From NCBI GenBank assembly GCA_003008705.1, contig PDUO01000015.1, forward strand, positions 811,290 to 875,289: a DNA stretch of 64,000 nucleotides. Reading direction: 5' to 3'. Both the position numbers and the translations under genes were made by a program. The notes under the pieces are model-generated. The model saw nothing but the letters and a program-made list of their open reading frames with translations. It had not been told where the DNA came from and did no database searches. This document shows positions 1 to 11,094 of this stretch, one piece after another. The stretch comes from Pezicula radicicola. Its lineage: Eukaryota; Ascomycota; Leotiomycetes; Helotiales; Dermateaceae. Numbering within the stretch: position 1 is the first letter of the stretch; each line of letters begins with the position of its first letter.

Positions 1-2832
1 ATCTCACCGTCATAGTTGGCGTTTCCTTTGGAGACAGTTGGCCATGGGCCGTCAATTTCAAGGTTCAAAAGATCGACGTCAATATCGTCTGACCATGCAC
101 CTCGGAACCAGCCTTCATGTATGCAAGCAGCAACAACATCCGAGTCATCAGTGTAGATATCAGTACCCCAGAGAGCTCGACGACTCGTGATCTCCGCTCT
201 ACTTGTATGCGATAAATGTACTCGCGGAACTTTAATGGTGAATGTACAATTTTCCTGGCCCTGGAAACGAGGAAGTGGCGCTGGGGTGCTGGCGAACCCA
301 TACATTGAAGGTTGCTGGCCATTTGACGACGCTGGCTTGAGCGTTGGATCGTAGTATTCGTGTCCAAGGTGATAGCGTGGCAGATGTGCAACGGACTCAA
401 TAACTTGGTTTGAACGAATGATCCTCTTTGGTATGGGCTCAGGATTAGGAGTTGGAGCTCTGATGGGGGTGGGATTTTGGTTCCTCGGGGTTGGAGCTGG
501 AATTATGTGATGGTGAAGGTTGGGGTGATCTCTGATGTCGTGACCTGGTGGGGAGGGGACTGCACTGCCGCCCTTGACACTTTTAAAGGGTGTTAAATTA
601 GATTGAGAAGGCGATGAGACTTGGTCATCAGAACGGCGTTGGTGACTCGATCAAAGTTAAGTCAGTATTAAAAGTTATTTAGGGGCGATGGAATACGTAC
701 TGATGATGTCGCCTGGGGCCATGATTGTGATCTCCGGTCTTAAGACGTTTGCCACGGGCAAATGCTGGGGTTTGCCTGCCAGTGCTATCTTCATCGTCAC
801 CTCTGCTGTCATCTTCTTTCAATTTCCTTCTCCTGCTTCCTCCTCGAGATGCGCTGCGAGCAATGCCATGGCCCCCATTCTCAATCGGTGAGTTTTGGGC
901 TACACCATTTTCCAGATCTTCGCGTCTCATTTGTCCAGAATTTGAAAAGGGTAAGTTTTGAGGTCCAGCATTGACAGGACTTGGTGCTCCCATCGCGCCA
1001 CCTACTCCGCTTCCAATACCAGAAAACATCCTTCCAAATTCGCTCTTGATCCCAGGCTCTCCACCTGGTGTACCTATCTGGGCCTGCGCTCCTTGAACAG
1101 CTTGAGGTAACGGTGAAACTCGTCCTTTACGATTAATTTCCTGAACACCCAAAAATCTTTGTTGTGTCGCCTGCTGAGCTTCCTCGGGTGGGGGTCTTCC
1201 TGGAGACTCGTGGGGTGGAAACGGCGGTCTTTGCGGAAGTCTATCATATATAGACTGCTGCTGCTCATGTTGTTGCTGTAGTTGGTGTGCTAGTGCTATC
1301 CGCTGACGTTCTTGTAAGTTGGCTTCGTACTGTGATGCAGGAACAGTACCATACTGTGGAGGCATGGAAGATGGCTGTGATCCCGGAGGCAGGCGAGGGT
1401 CTGTTGGCGCAAAAGCCGAAGAGGCTGGGTAAGGAGCAGTTGTTGCCGGATGGTGGTCATAAGTCGTCGGGATTTGTGGTGGAGGAGGTCGCTGTTCAAC
1501 TGGTTGCTCATATCCAGGGCGAGGGCGCGCATAGTCAGGACGCATCCACGCCGGTTGTTCTCGAGTCTCAGGAGGAGGTCGGTGTTGGTTCTGTGCTACT
1601 ACTTGAGCCCGATGATCATATTCTGCTTTTATACGATCACGCTCATATATTGCAGCCCTCTCTCGTTCCCTGTCTCGTTCTCTTTCGTGCTCTCTTTGCA
1701 TTGCTAGTTCCCTGTCCCGCCGCTCCCTCTCAGCATAAGCATACACTGGATTTTCTCTTTCTCTGTCGCCAAAAGTAGGAGGTCGCTGATATGATGGTTC
1801 TGGTCTACTCTGAAGCTCTGCCGCTCTTGGATTATGTTCCTCTCGCCTTCCAAAAACATTTTCCATATTTCTTTCCACAGGTCCCCTAAGACCTTCGGGG
1901 ATACGAGAGGGTGGTGGGTTGAAGGCAGTCGGTTGACTACTCGGTCGAGGTGGCATGTTTGGATTTGACACGCGAATGGGCTGCGGTGGTTGCTGTTCTC
2001 GTCGATCGTCTGTAGGAGGCATCGCCCGTTCTTGGGGAGGTCGCTGCGAGTAAGTATGCGCCTGTGGTGTTCCCCATCGACGCGCCCCCTCGGGCGTCAA
2101 CTGTGAGATTCCCTGTGGAGAACCAGCAGAATTCGCCCTCCTATCGTGTACATCATAATTTCTCTGGTGATCTGGCGTCTGCGGCCTTCTATATGATGCA
2201 TATTCGGGAGCAGAGGTCGCGGCTACTCGAGGAGAAGGATGAGTCGGGCCTACATAATTGGAATTTGTATTCGAAGGTCCTGAAGGAATTGGAGGCGGGT
2301 ATTGTGATTGAGCTGGCTCACGAGATGGTCCTCCCAGCATTGAAGAAATCGACATGCCTGTGCTCGGTGGCCGACCGAGAGAAGGAAGGCCTGGCAACTC
2401 TCTGCCCGACGGAAAAGCAGAAGGTGGTCCAACCGATACAGGAGGCGGTCGAGGGGGTGGTGGACCGTACGAATGTGAGTTATGAAGTGGTTGCTGCTGA
2501 GGAGGCTGTTGTGGTGAGAAAGGAGGAGGCCTTTCGCGCGTCACTGGTGTTGAGTGACCTATAGAAGAGGAACTGTGATTTCTTGTGTGGCCTGGTCCTG
2601 GCCCTGGCATTGGCGCACCATCTTGAGGAGGATAACCTCGCTGTTCGGCGTAATATGGAGGGCCAGATGGTCTTCGTTGATGTTCTTGGTAGGCCGGGGG
2701 AGCATTTTGGGCATGCGACGATGGAGGAAAAGGCGACGGGTTCGTAGATGGAGGAAAGGGACTGCGCCCATGTCGATAAGGCGATGAAGTATTCCGCCCA
2801 AACGGATGCTGTTGAGGTTGTCTTGGATCCAT
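1..2832 (-). CDS. RXT3: Rxt3, Rpd3L histone deacetylase complex subunit (3' end outside window)
   Basis: Two exons are visible, 2832-701 and 645-1, joined by a 55-nt intron (donor GTACGT, branch-like TACTGAC, acceptor GAG). The first ATG is at 2832 (MDPRQPQQHPF); the open frame continues further 5' but only from a TTG. About 700 N-terminal residues are low-complexity, rich in Pro, Gln and Arg, with a charged RERER helix near residues 370-400 and a basic segment (SRRRKLKEDD) before the intron. The second exon encodes the conserved core: FTIKVPRVHLS, then RRALWGTDIYTDDSDVV and EGWFRGAWSDDIDVDLL, characteristic of the fungal Rxt3 family. In yeast Rxt3 belongs to the large Rpd3 deacetylase complex, acting in transcriptional repression in the nucleus. 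The C-terminus lies beyond base 1. It is divergent from BTN1 with about 1.3 kb between the starts. Identification rests on the second exon; the N-terminus alone would not identify it. Confidence 0.85.
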
Positions 2833-4109
2833 GATGTCTTGAAATGGCCAGCGGGCTTTGAAACTGGGTGGTCTGGCCTGAAGAGACTCCTTTCCTACTC
2901 CCAACTCCAACTAAGTGATAAAAAAAAAATTTAATCTGCAGATATGCCCGTCCGTCAATCCCAAGCTCTCATGTGTGTATATCCAAGTTCGTTTGTCTTC
3001 GTGGTCGAGGTCGTGTCGGGATCCGTGTCGCGCGTGGCAGCTCTGAGCTTTTCTTTCAAGGATAGGGAAGGGCACCGGCGATCACCACGAACACTCAAAC
3101 AGCTTTGCCGTGCTGTATTCTACCACATAGCAACCAAATGATATATTGATCTCAGAAGAGACTGTGTCGCATCGCAATAACGAAGCTCGAGATGGAGATT
3201 CTAGCGGTTGGAACAGGGTCGTAGCTGTGCCAAGTCGTAAAAATGGGAGATGATGGACTTCTCACGACTTCAACAGCAAGTGCATCATCCCTAAGGCTAC
3301 GGGCCCCCCTGTCGCAAAAGCTAAGCAAGCGCAAACCTTAAGGTTCTCAAATCCGGAAACGCAGCCAGCATGAGCCAGCATCTGCTAAGCGGTAAATGAT
3401 AGGCAGGCCCCTTTGATATGCTGGATGATCCACTAAGTCAATAATCTCAACCAAAGTTGGGGTTTTGAGGCTCCAGATGTCTGTTTAGTCGTAGTGTCTT
3501 TTACAGTGGCAACTGCAGCCATCAAGTACCTTGGTCACGCTCCGTACCTGAGCTGAGCCTTTGTCCCTCCCGAAGATGATTTTGCGGTGTAGCTACGAAG
3601 TATACTTCGTATGTCGACCAGGGGGCACACTTAGCGCATCCGGGCGCATACATATCATCAGGCCAACACACACAAAAGCTGGGGTTCTCGGGTGGCCCGC
3701 GCGGGTCAAGTCAAGGGCTCAAGCAAGCATGAAAGTTCGTAAGCCTTGGGGGAGCTGGTACCGTAGAGTAGCGCAGCGTATCATAGCGTACAGTACGGAG
3801 GTACTGTACAACGTCAGCTAAAACATTATCGGAAGAAAATAAGTAGCCCAATATCTTGAACACAAGACCACAGCCATGAGATGAACGCCCTGCGATAACG
3901 TCGCTTTCGTGAACGTTTGTGAAAGCAAACAAATCTTCTCAATAGTACACACCGTATTTCTAGAAGACTTGAACATTTCACGACTTGGCGATTGAAGGAG
4001 AAGAGTGAACTGACTGCCAAACCTCCTTAAACCTCGCGCACACGAGACCACGAGAACCTCCCTTTGCGACAATCCACCAGCGCGATCATCAAAGCTACAC
4101 AGCAATACA
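2833..4109. other. Divergent intergenic region between RXT3 and BTN1
   Basis: This 1.28-kb spacer holds the 5' sides of two divergent genes, so it should contain both promoters. I see no credible reading frame on either strand. Near 3765-3815 there is a cluster of short GTAC palindromic words (GTACAGTAC, GTACTGTAC). No RNA gene was recognised. Confidence 0.5.
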
Positions 4110-5571
4110 ATGAGTGTCTCCCCGTCCTCAACAGGTAGACTACCACTTCCAGGCGCACCGGGATCCTCATGGGCATTATATCGCTCTAGATTCACTGGTA
4201 TCTTCCAAGGAGCCGATACCTCAGTCCTAATAGCTTTCTGGCTCTTTGGTAACTTCCAACCATGTCCGTCCCACTTAACAACTCTTCACTAACAGAACCT
4301 TAGGATTAATCAACAATGTTCTATACGTTATCATCTTATCTGCGGCCCTTGATTTAGTCGGTCCCACGATTCCAAAGGGCGTCGTCCTTCTCACAGATGT
4401 CATCCCTTCCTTCGCAACCAAACTCATCGTCCCCTACTTCCTCCACAAGATCCCCTACTCAATCCGAATCCTAATCCTAAGCGCCCTCTCCTCGACCGGC
4501 ATGCTGCTGATCGCCTTAACACCATCCACAGAATCCGTCGGCGTAAAACTGTTCGGCGTAATCCTAGCCTCATTAAGTTCAGGCGGAGGAGAAGTAACCT
4601 TTCTGGGTTTAACACACTATTACGGACCATTCAGTCTAGCAGCATGGGGGAGTGGAACAGGCGGAGCAGGGTTAGTAGGGGCAGGATTATATGTGCTCCT
4701 CACAACAACAATAGGATTCAGCGTAAAGAATAGCTTATTAGCTTCCGCTTTTCTACCAGCCATCATGTTGATTTCCTTCTTCGTAATTCTACCTCGCGGT
4801 CCATTACGTCTAGCAACTCGATCCAACAAAGATTATCACGATATCCCATCTATAGATATCGACTCTGAAGATATAGACGAGTTGCCCACAGCATCCGCAT
4901 CTGAAGCCTTGCTGGCACCGGGACCAGCCGTAGCAGCAACAGCATACACATCACCCTCACGATCACACTCACCCTCTCAACCGCGAAGAAAAGAAACAGC
5001 ACGATCCGAACAATCAAATTTCCAAAGCAACTTAAAACGAACAAAAGCCCTCTTTATACCCTACATGCTCCCTTTACTCCTGGTTTACATAGCCGAATAC
5101 ACAATAAACCAAGGCGTATCACCAACTCTCCTCTTTCCCCTCCAAGATACTCCTTTTACAGAATACCGTTCATTCTATCCATTCTACAACTTCCTCTATC
5201 AAATCGGCGTTTTCATAGCCCGTTCCTCTACACCATTCATCAGAATCCACAATCTCTATCTTCCTTCCTTCCTCCAACTCCTCAATCTCCTCCTCTTGAT
5301 CAGTCACGCATTGTGGGATTGGATCCCTAGTGTCTGGTTTGTTTTTGTTGTTGTGTTTTGGGAGGGTCTTTTGGGTGGTGCTGTTTATGTTAATACTTTT
5401 GCGGAGATCATGGAGAAGATACCGGAGGGCGAGAGAGAGTTTAGTTTGGGTGCTACCAGTGTTAGTGACAGTGGTGGGATTTGTATTGCTGGGTTTATTG
5501 GGATGGCTTTGGAGGTTACTTTGTGTGAGTGGCAGGTTAGCCATGGAAGGCCGTATTGCAAGCTTTCATAA
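4110..5571 (+). CDS. BTN1: Battenin / CLN3 homolog Btn1, vacuolar membrane protein
   Basis: Exons 4110-4248 and 4304-5571; the 55-nt intron starts GTAACT and ends CCTTAG, the earlier CACTAACAG being rejected because it brings in a stop. The product is 468 residues, normal for fungal Btn1. It is a polytopic membrane protein: [19 protein letters not shown] at the start of the first membrane region, then the CLN3 signature [17 protein letters not shown] and [19 protein letters not shown] around residues 150-200. A hydrophilic Ser-rich loop (about 240-310) separates the N-terminal block from the last membrane segments, and the end [16 protein letters not shown] fits the family. Homologs act in the vacuole or lysosome membrane in pH and arginine homeostasis. 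The gene looks intact and is divergent from RXT3. Confidence 0.93.
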
Positions 5572-6048
5572 CGTTAGTGATGCTTCTTCTAGATATGACA
5601 AGAATCGAGATTGTTACTTGTGGCATGCTCAATTTGAATTACTCGAATTATCTCCACAATTTTGGAGACATTATCAAATATTTTTTCTTGTTCTGCGAAG
5701 CGTCGAGCTGAGAACTCAAACAAATGGTCTCCTGGATTCTTCACTTTCATCATGGAATGGTTCGAGAAATTTATATTACGCATACTGCAAGTAATAAACG
5801 CGATTCTCACAAGTTGAGATGATCCGTATTTTCTATTTCTTGATGATCTTATGTGGTACAAGAACGCCAGCCTGCTACTCTGCAATATTTTCAATATTTC
5901 CCCCCTTAGTTCAAGTTTGTCCCCAAAATACCATAACAAGTCTGCTTCCGAAATACATTTAAGAATCTATCCGCCTTGGAAGATAAAAGCACTTCTGAGA
6001 CGAAGAATATGGTGCCACAGGAATAGTGTGATTCAGACGAATCTACAC
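5572..6048. other. Spacer between BTN1 and the 2EXR pseudogene
   Basis: The two genes converge here, so this should hold their 3' untranslated ends. Open frames exist on both strands but show no recognisable domain or splice structure. No repeat or RNA gene was seen. Confidence 0.4.
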
Positions 6049-6989
6049 TCACTGAGTGAAAGGGTCCTCGCAGAGCTGTTCATAACATCTGTACCTCAGA
6101 ATTGGCGCTCTCCAAGTCGGATTTTGCTGCTGCCATCCGGCCATCTGCTGCGCGGTATTGTTCTTTCTAGTCACATATTTTGGATGCCCCTCTTTCAGAC
6201 CTTGAAACTCCACAATTGTGAAAAATTTCAGGCTGGTGAAAAATTTCACCAAGAGATTAGATTCGCCATTACAGAAGTATCCAAACAAGGTCGCCGAAGA
6301 TGCTACTCTTTCAAGTTGGTTAAGTCCGGCCACGACTGGCTTCAGTTTTTTGTCAAGAACATCTATGGAGTGCAGCATTTCAACAACTAGAGTTGATGTT
6401 AGCTACGGCTCGCTTCAGTATACACACGAAAGAACCTCCCTTCCATGCCAAGGATCATTAATTGGTCAATACCAGGTGAGAACATGAGTCTCATATGGGG
6501 AGAATCCATGGTCCCAAAGTTCAGAGGAGTATACTTTGGATGACGCGCTGCAGCGCGAGAAATATCATTGGTACTTTCTGGCGTCACTTTAAGGAAAGCT
6601 GCACGAGATTCTTGGCAAGCCCCTAGTACTGCAGGTGTTTCTTGTTGGTAATACGACCTTTCCGCAAGGCCAAAGCCATTCCAATGAATTTAAATACTCT
6701 GGGTGACAAGCCTTGGCCCCGGTGCGGCAAATCGCCAGATTCTTAAACGAAGCTCAGGTGGAAGTTTGCGGAACTTCGGGAAGGTCGTAGCAGCTCTTGA
6801 ACGGGCCATAGATTCCTCCTTTGCCTCCAGATAGGCCTGCAATTGTTCTTCAGAAGTATTTCGTATCATATCCCCCAATTGACCTCGCTCCTGTGCGCTG
6901 AGGCTAGGAAGGTTGTCGAAGATTGACTCGTAGGCGCGAATGACTTCTTTACTAGCCTTGAGCGGCGATGGAGTATTTTCGATCGACAT
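6049..6989 (-). pseudogene. 2EXR-domain protein gene interrupted by one in-frame TAA
   Basis: From ATG at 6989 the frame encodes an N-terminal helix-rich stretch (VIRAYESIFDNLPSLSAQ), then the 2EXR hallmark FPKFRKLPPELRLRIWRFAA and PRLVTQSI. It meets TAA at 6692-6690. The same frame continues without a gap into family-typical sequence (AERSYYQQETPAVLGACQES), so the stop sits inside the domain. A 41-nt intron (6427-6387, donor GTGTGT, branch GCTAAC, acceptor CTCTAG) then joins to a last exon ending at 6049. No intron with acceptable signals removes the TAA. The gene is a neighbour in the same orientation as the intact 2EXR gene at 8113-10003, so the pair may be old paralogs. 2EXR is a fungal domain without established biochemistry. 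Call: pseudogene, unless stop-codon readthrough or RNA editing occurs. Confidence 0.72.
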
Positions 6990-8112
6990 CTCTGCAGCTC
7001 TTCGACACTGACGCTAAATGGTAGTTATTAACCGAGCATAAATGAAAAGTGCTGCTTGGAAAGCGTCTTACCTGCAACAGATGCCGAAATCCTTGGTGAC
7101 GAGACTGCAGCCCGACGAAGAGAGACAATTGATAATCACTAACATCTCAACAACCACCGAGAGCTCCTTTCACAGATAACCCGGCCTCCCCTTATGATGG
7201 TGCGGAGAAGTGTATCCCCAAGTTTGGGAGATGTAAATTGGAGAAGGAAGTTCAAGAGAGGACGTTGATATTGGCACTCGATTAAGCGAGGAGCTAGTGA
7301 TACGGTTCTTTCTCAGAAAGGAAGGGACGGCACACTCATTGATCTTAGGTGGGCGACAAGTTGATCATTGAAAGTGAAATCTTGTCAATCGGCTTGGAAT
7401 TTATCGAGGAGTCTTCATCCTGCACGACATCAAGCAAATTTTGAAGGTGAAGTGCGAGTTTTGCTGTGTTGGTTGGAGCCTTGTTAAATTTGGATGGAGG
7501 TACGGACCCTCTCAACCATGTCAGATCAGGGCAACATCCTCAGCGTATAATATAAGTCACAGAATTGGTTTCGACCACCGAAGCTGAGGTTACCACGTGC
7601 AACAGAGTTTTAAACTGACCTTTCCACGATAATACCTTAGGTATACTATAAGCATTCGTTGGGCACCCTACAACAACGTCACCTTCTAGTATTATGCTGA
7701 CACCATTTTGAATTGTACCATGGGTAATGTATTGGCTCATGCTGGACTTGATGAATTCTAAACGTAAAGGGAGAACAATAAAAGGAAATAAAGCATGTAA
7801 TTTCGAAGATATTGTGTTCTTCATTGCCATGGGGGCACAATCATTTTGATGCAATGATGTGTATTTGCTACCCATACAAACGGCATATTCTACTCCAACA
7901 AACCATACGATCATATCCCCAATCCACTCTCGATATCATAAAAGAAACATTCTGTTACCCAATTTTCTCGCATGAAAATATCTCCAGAATGTTTCTCTCT
8001 CTCTCTCTCTCACCAATTTTGTGAAATCGTGCCCAATCCCCAAAATAGAGCACACCATCCATCCCTCAAACAAACCCCCTTCCTGTACTCTCTCAGTATT
8101 ACAAACAATCCT
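6990..8112. other. Spacer between the two 2EXR genes
   Basis: This 1.1-kb stretch includes a (CT)n microsatellite at about 7990-8011. A 124-codon open frame on the minus strand (7914-7540) has no start context, domain or composition that convinces me. The word TTAAGCGAG occurs at 7282. Otherwise I see nothing. Confidence 0.4.
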
Positions 8113-10003
8113 CTAAGAGTACATGATACCAGAATAATTCTCAAAAGTCTTTCTCTCCCGATATCTAACAACAAGTTTTCTATCAGCAGGCATATACCGA
8201 TAAAAGTATTGTTTCAGCAGAATCAAATCTCGCTTAAGTCTAGGATTACCCAAAGCAATAACAACCTCATTCAAATCAATCTCACCATTCATCTCAACAA
8301 CAGGAACCGGCTTTCGAAAACTCATGAAAACAGTAATATCGGTGATATTGCCGAAGTATTTGTAGAGGGTATTGAGTTGGAATCCGTCTTCTCGTCCTGG
8401 TGTGAAGTGTAACATGTAGTTGAATTGTCGGATTTCGATTCCGAGATGTCGGACGTTCCAGATGTTTTTCATGGCGGCGAGGTAGGCGGTGTTGTCGACA
8501 TTCTTCTTTTCCATTCGTGGGAGCATGTTGAAACCTGTTTAAATTAAGGATTGGTTATTATGAAGGTTGAGAAAAGGTGAGTAGAGAGGAAGGTACGTAC
8601 CGAAATTGGTCATGACAAGTGTATCTACCGCAAAGCAGAAGGGAACTCGATGATCTGGTACGTCGAAGTCACTGAAAGTGACAATCTTGTACAAATGATG
8701 CTTGACAGTGTGAATTCGCTTCATAATATCACCCTCCATCAACCACTCAGCACGCGATTCCCTACAAGCATGAAGAATACCTGGAACTTTGTACTTGTAA
8801 GCGATTCTCAATTGCTTTCCCTTCTTCTCTGGTAAGTAGACTTGTTGAACACTCTGACTGACAACGCGTCCGACAGGAGTAACAAAGCCCCAGATCTTGT
8901 CTCGGATTTCCTTGGGAAGATCTTTGAACTGGTGGAAGGTAGAGAATGGTTTGTCAATTTCCTTAATGACTTGACCCCTCTTGGCTGCGTGGGCCTTGGC
9001 TGCTTCGGGGAATTTCTTTGTGCAGAGGTGATTCCAGTGCCATCCCTTGCAGTGAAGACATGGCTTCGTGGGTTTCTTCTCCTTCTCCTTTGGAGCTAGT
9101 GGTGTAGTCTCGGCTTTGTCGGCTTCATGCTTCTTGTTGAGCTTTGCATCCTTCTTGCTCTTCTTGTTCTTACGCTCTTCGTTAAGACGCTCGCAGTATC
9201 CATCGGCCTTGCGCTTATCATATGTGCTCACCAAAGTCTTTGGTGGTGCATTGGCATCATTCTTCTTGATGTTTAGGGCACTTGTGGTATTGTTGTTTGC
9301 ATTCTCGGAACCGGCGGTGGCGTTAACCTTGGATGTACAAACCTTCTTTCTTCCCTTGTGGGTTTCGTCGCCATCGGACTTGCGCTTGTTACCAACTGCT
9401 TGTTGCTTGCGCTTTTCATAGGTACTGATGAGGACTTTAGGTTGTGATGTGGTAGAATTCGTGGCGTTTTGGTTCATGTCGGTAGCCAAGCAGTTATTCT
9501 GGTTCTCCGTGGAACTCTCAATGGGTTGCGAAACAGGAGCATCACGGCTACTCTGGTTTGCGCTCTTGATATCTGTGGTCGGGGTCTCCTTTGGCATGCA
9601 AGTCTTCTTGCGCGGTTCAATTGGCTCTTCAAGCTTTCGCTTTTGGCCATTTGTGGTGTTATTGGCGTTCATGCTAGAGGTTCTGGCATGCGGAGTATTG
9701 TAAGTGCTGTTGAGGTGTTTGGATGGTGTCACTGTAATGAATTGGTGAGCCTCGGTGTCTTTGAGTAATTTATGCGTTGTGTCTGTTTAACTTACTATGG
9801 ATTTCACCTGCGATATTGCTATTCGTATCTTCTTCTTTTCTGATGCATTGTTTCTTTCTTGCCTGGAAAGGCTCAAGAGCATCTTCAGACTTACGCTTGG
9901 TGTCAGCCATATTGGTGGGACTGCGGTTTGGAGTGATTGTTGCGCTGGCGTTCTGGCCTGCCATTGCAACACTGGAAGTTGTGTCGTTACTGTTCTTCGG
10001 CAT
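8113..10003 (-). CDS. 2EXR-domain protein with repeated basic N-terminus and a zinc-knuckle-like motif
   Basis: Three exons: 10003-9796, 9731-8601, 8534-8113. Intron 1 (9795-9732) has donor GTAAGT and acceptor TTACAG; intron 2 (8600-8535) has GTACGT and AAACAG. The product is 586 residues. Residues 1-330 are disordered, Asn/Lys-rich and contain three related units of the form KRK-x(6-9)-RKK-x-C at about 36-53, 100-114 and 185-201, plus two copies of a STY(E/D)KRK word. A C-x2-C-x3-H-x4-C motif (C294, C297, H301, C306; KPCLHCKGWHWNHLC) precedes the 2EXR domain, which starts near 334 with STFHQFKDLPKEIRDKIWGF and contains ILHACRESRAEW. The basic units look like nuclear localisation signals, so a nuclear nucleic-acid-binding role is my inference. 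The start ATG at 10003 is the first in frame before the first repeat; an upstream one is possible. Confidence 0.8.
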
Positions 10004-11094
10004 AGTTTGTTTATTCTCCTCCAAGGAAAGGAATTTGAAATAGCGAGCTAGGATTCGAAACATCGAAGTCAAGTTGCGGTATGAATTTGTTTGTGCGAAT
10101 TCGCGAAGAAGGAAGGTTGCGGTTGGAAAAATCTTCGAGGAGATGAGGACGCTCGAGGGATATGGGGGTGAATTTGGACATAGCCGAGGAACAACAATAC
10201 TCCACCGCTGCGCAGCAGCCTTGCTATTCACCAAGCTTGCAAAATATTGCGCCCTATCTTAGCTCCCAGTTCACATACTTCTCAATCTATAAGAACCTAC
10301 CTACCTTTGGCAAGCGAGCACTCCACATTCTCGTAAAAGTCAAATTCGCACTTAGTGATAAATCTAAGTTTTACCAAGCTTTCTCTAAACAGCCAACCTG
10401 GAACACCTATTGAGACCATAGATACTAATTATAAATCTACATTAATATAGCTCCATCAATCATCTTAGGGCTCCCAAAAGATATAATTATCCAGATGACG
10501 GACTTTTACAGCTCGCTTAGAGGCGACCATGCTAATGTACTTGTACGAAAGTACCTTAGGTATGCTACACCATTTCCTTTCTGTATCTTTATGCCATGCC
10601 AGTTTATTGAGATGTTGAACTTTATCTTTCAAGGCTCTCTCTACCGCACCAATCTCTAAACCGTACTTCCACAACACAAAGAAAGCGACACATACTCCGT
10701 AAAGCAAGCGACACTATGAGCGAGTCTTTTGAAATTTTCGGCAAATTTTCGAGATGATAGCTTGTCAACTAAGTCCTTAATTACTACTCAATATAGGAAT
10801 AAAACCTTTGAAAGACAACTATGGACTTGCAAAATTCAGCCCGAAGAAAATTGTACAGTGTAACAAGAACAGCCGCATACTTCAGTTTACGTAAGGGCAA
10901 AGAGGCACGGTACTTTCTTTGATCTGCGAGGGTACAAATAAAAATGGCTCATTAAGCGACCATCCTAATTATAAGCACTATTTACGCCATTGCGCCTTAC
11001 ACCCTATGCTAATGCAAGTGCCTAACTCCCGCCGAGCCTCAGCAATACCTGCCACCCTCTCTCCGAACACCAAGCGCCACTAGAGAACCTTCCC
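10004..11094. other. Spacer between the 2EXR gene and AMA1
   Basis: About 1.1 kb. No convincing coding region. The word CTCGCTTA occurs near 10512. A minus-strand open frame at 10707-10465 has no supporting features. Confidence 0.4.

Noticed and set aside
1287..1778. 163-codon plus-strand open frame within RXT3
   Set aside because: Antisense to the Pro/Gln-rich coding sequence of RXT3; no domain or start context.
7540..7914. 124-codon minus-strand open frame
   Set aside because: No domain, no exon partners, no coding signature.
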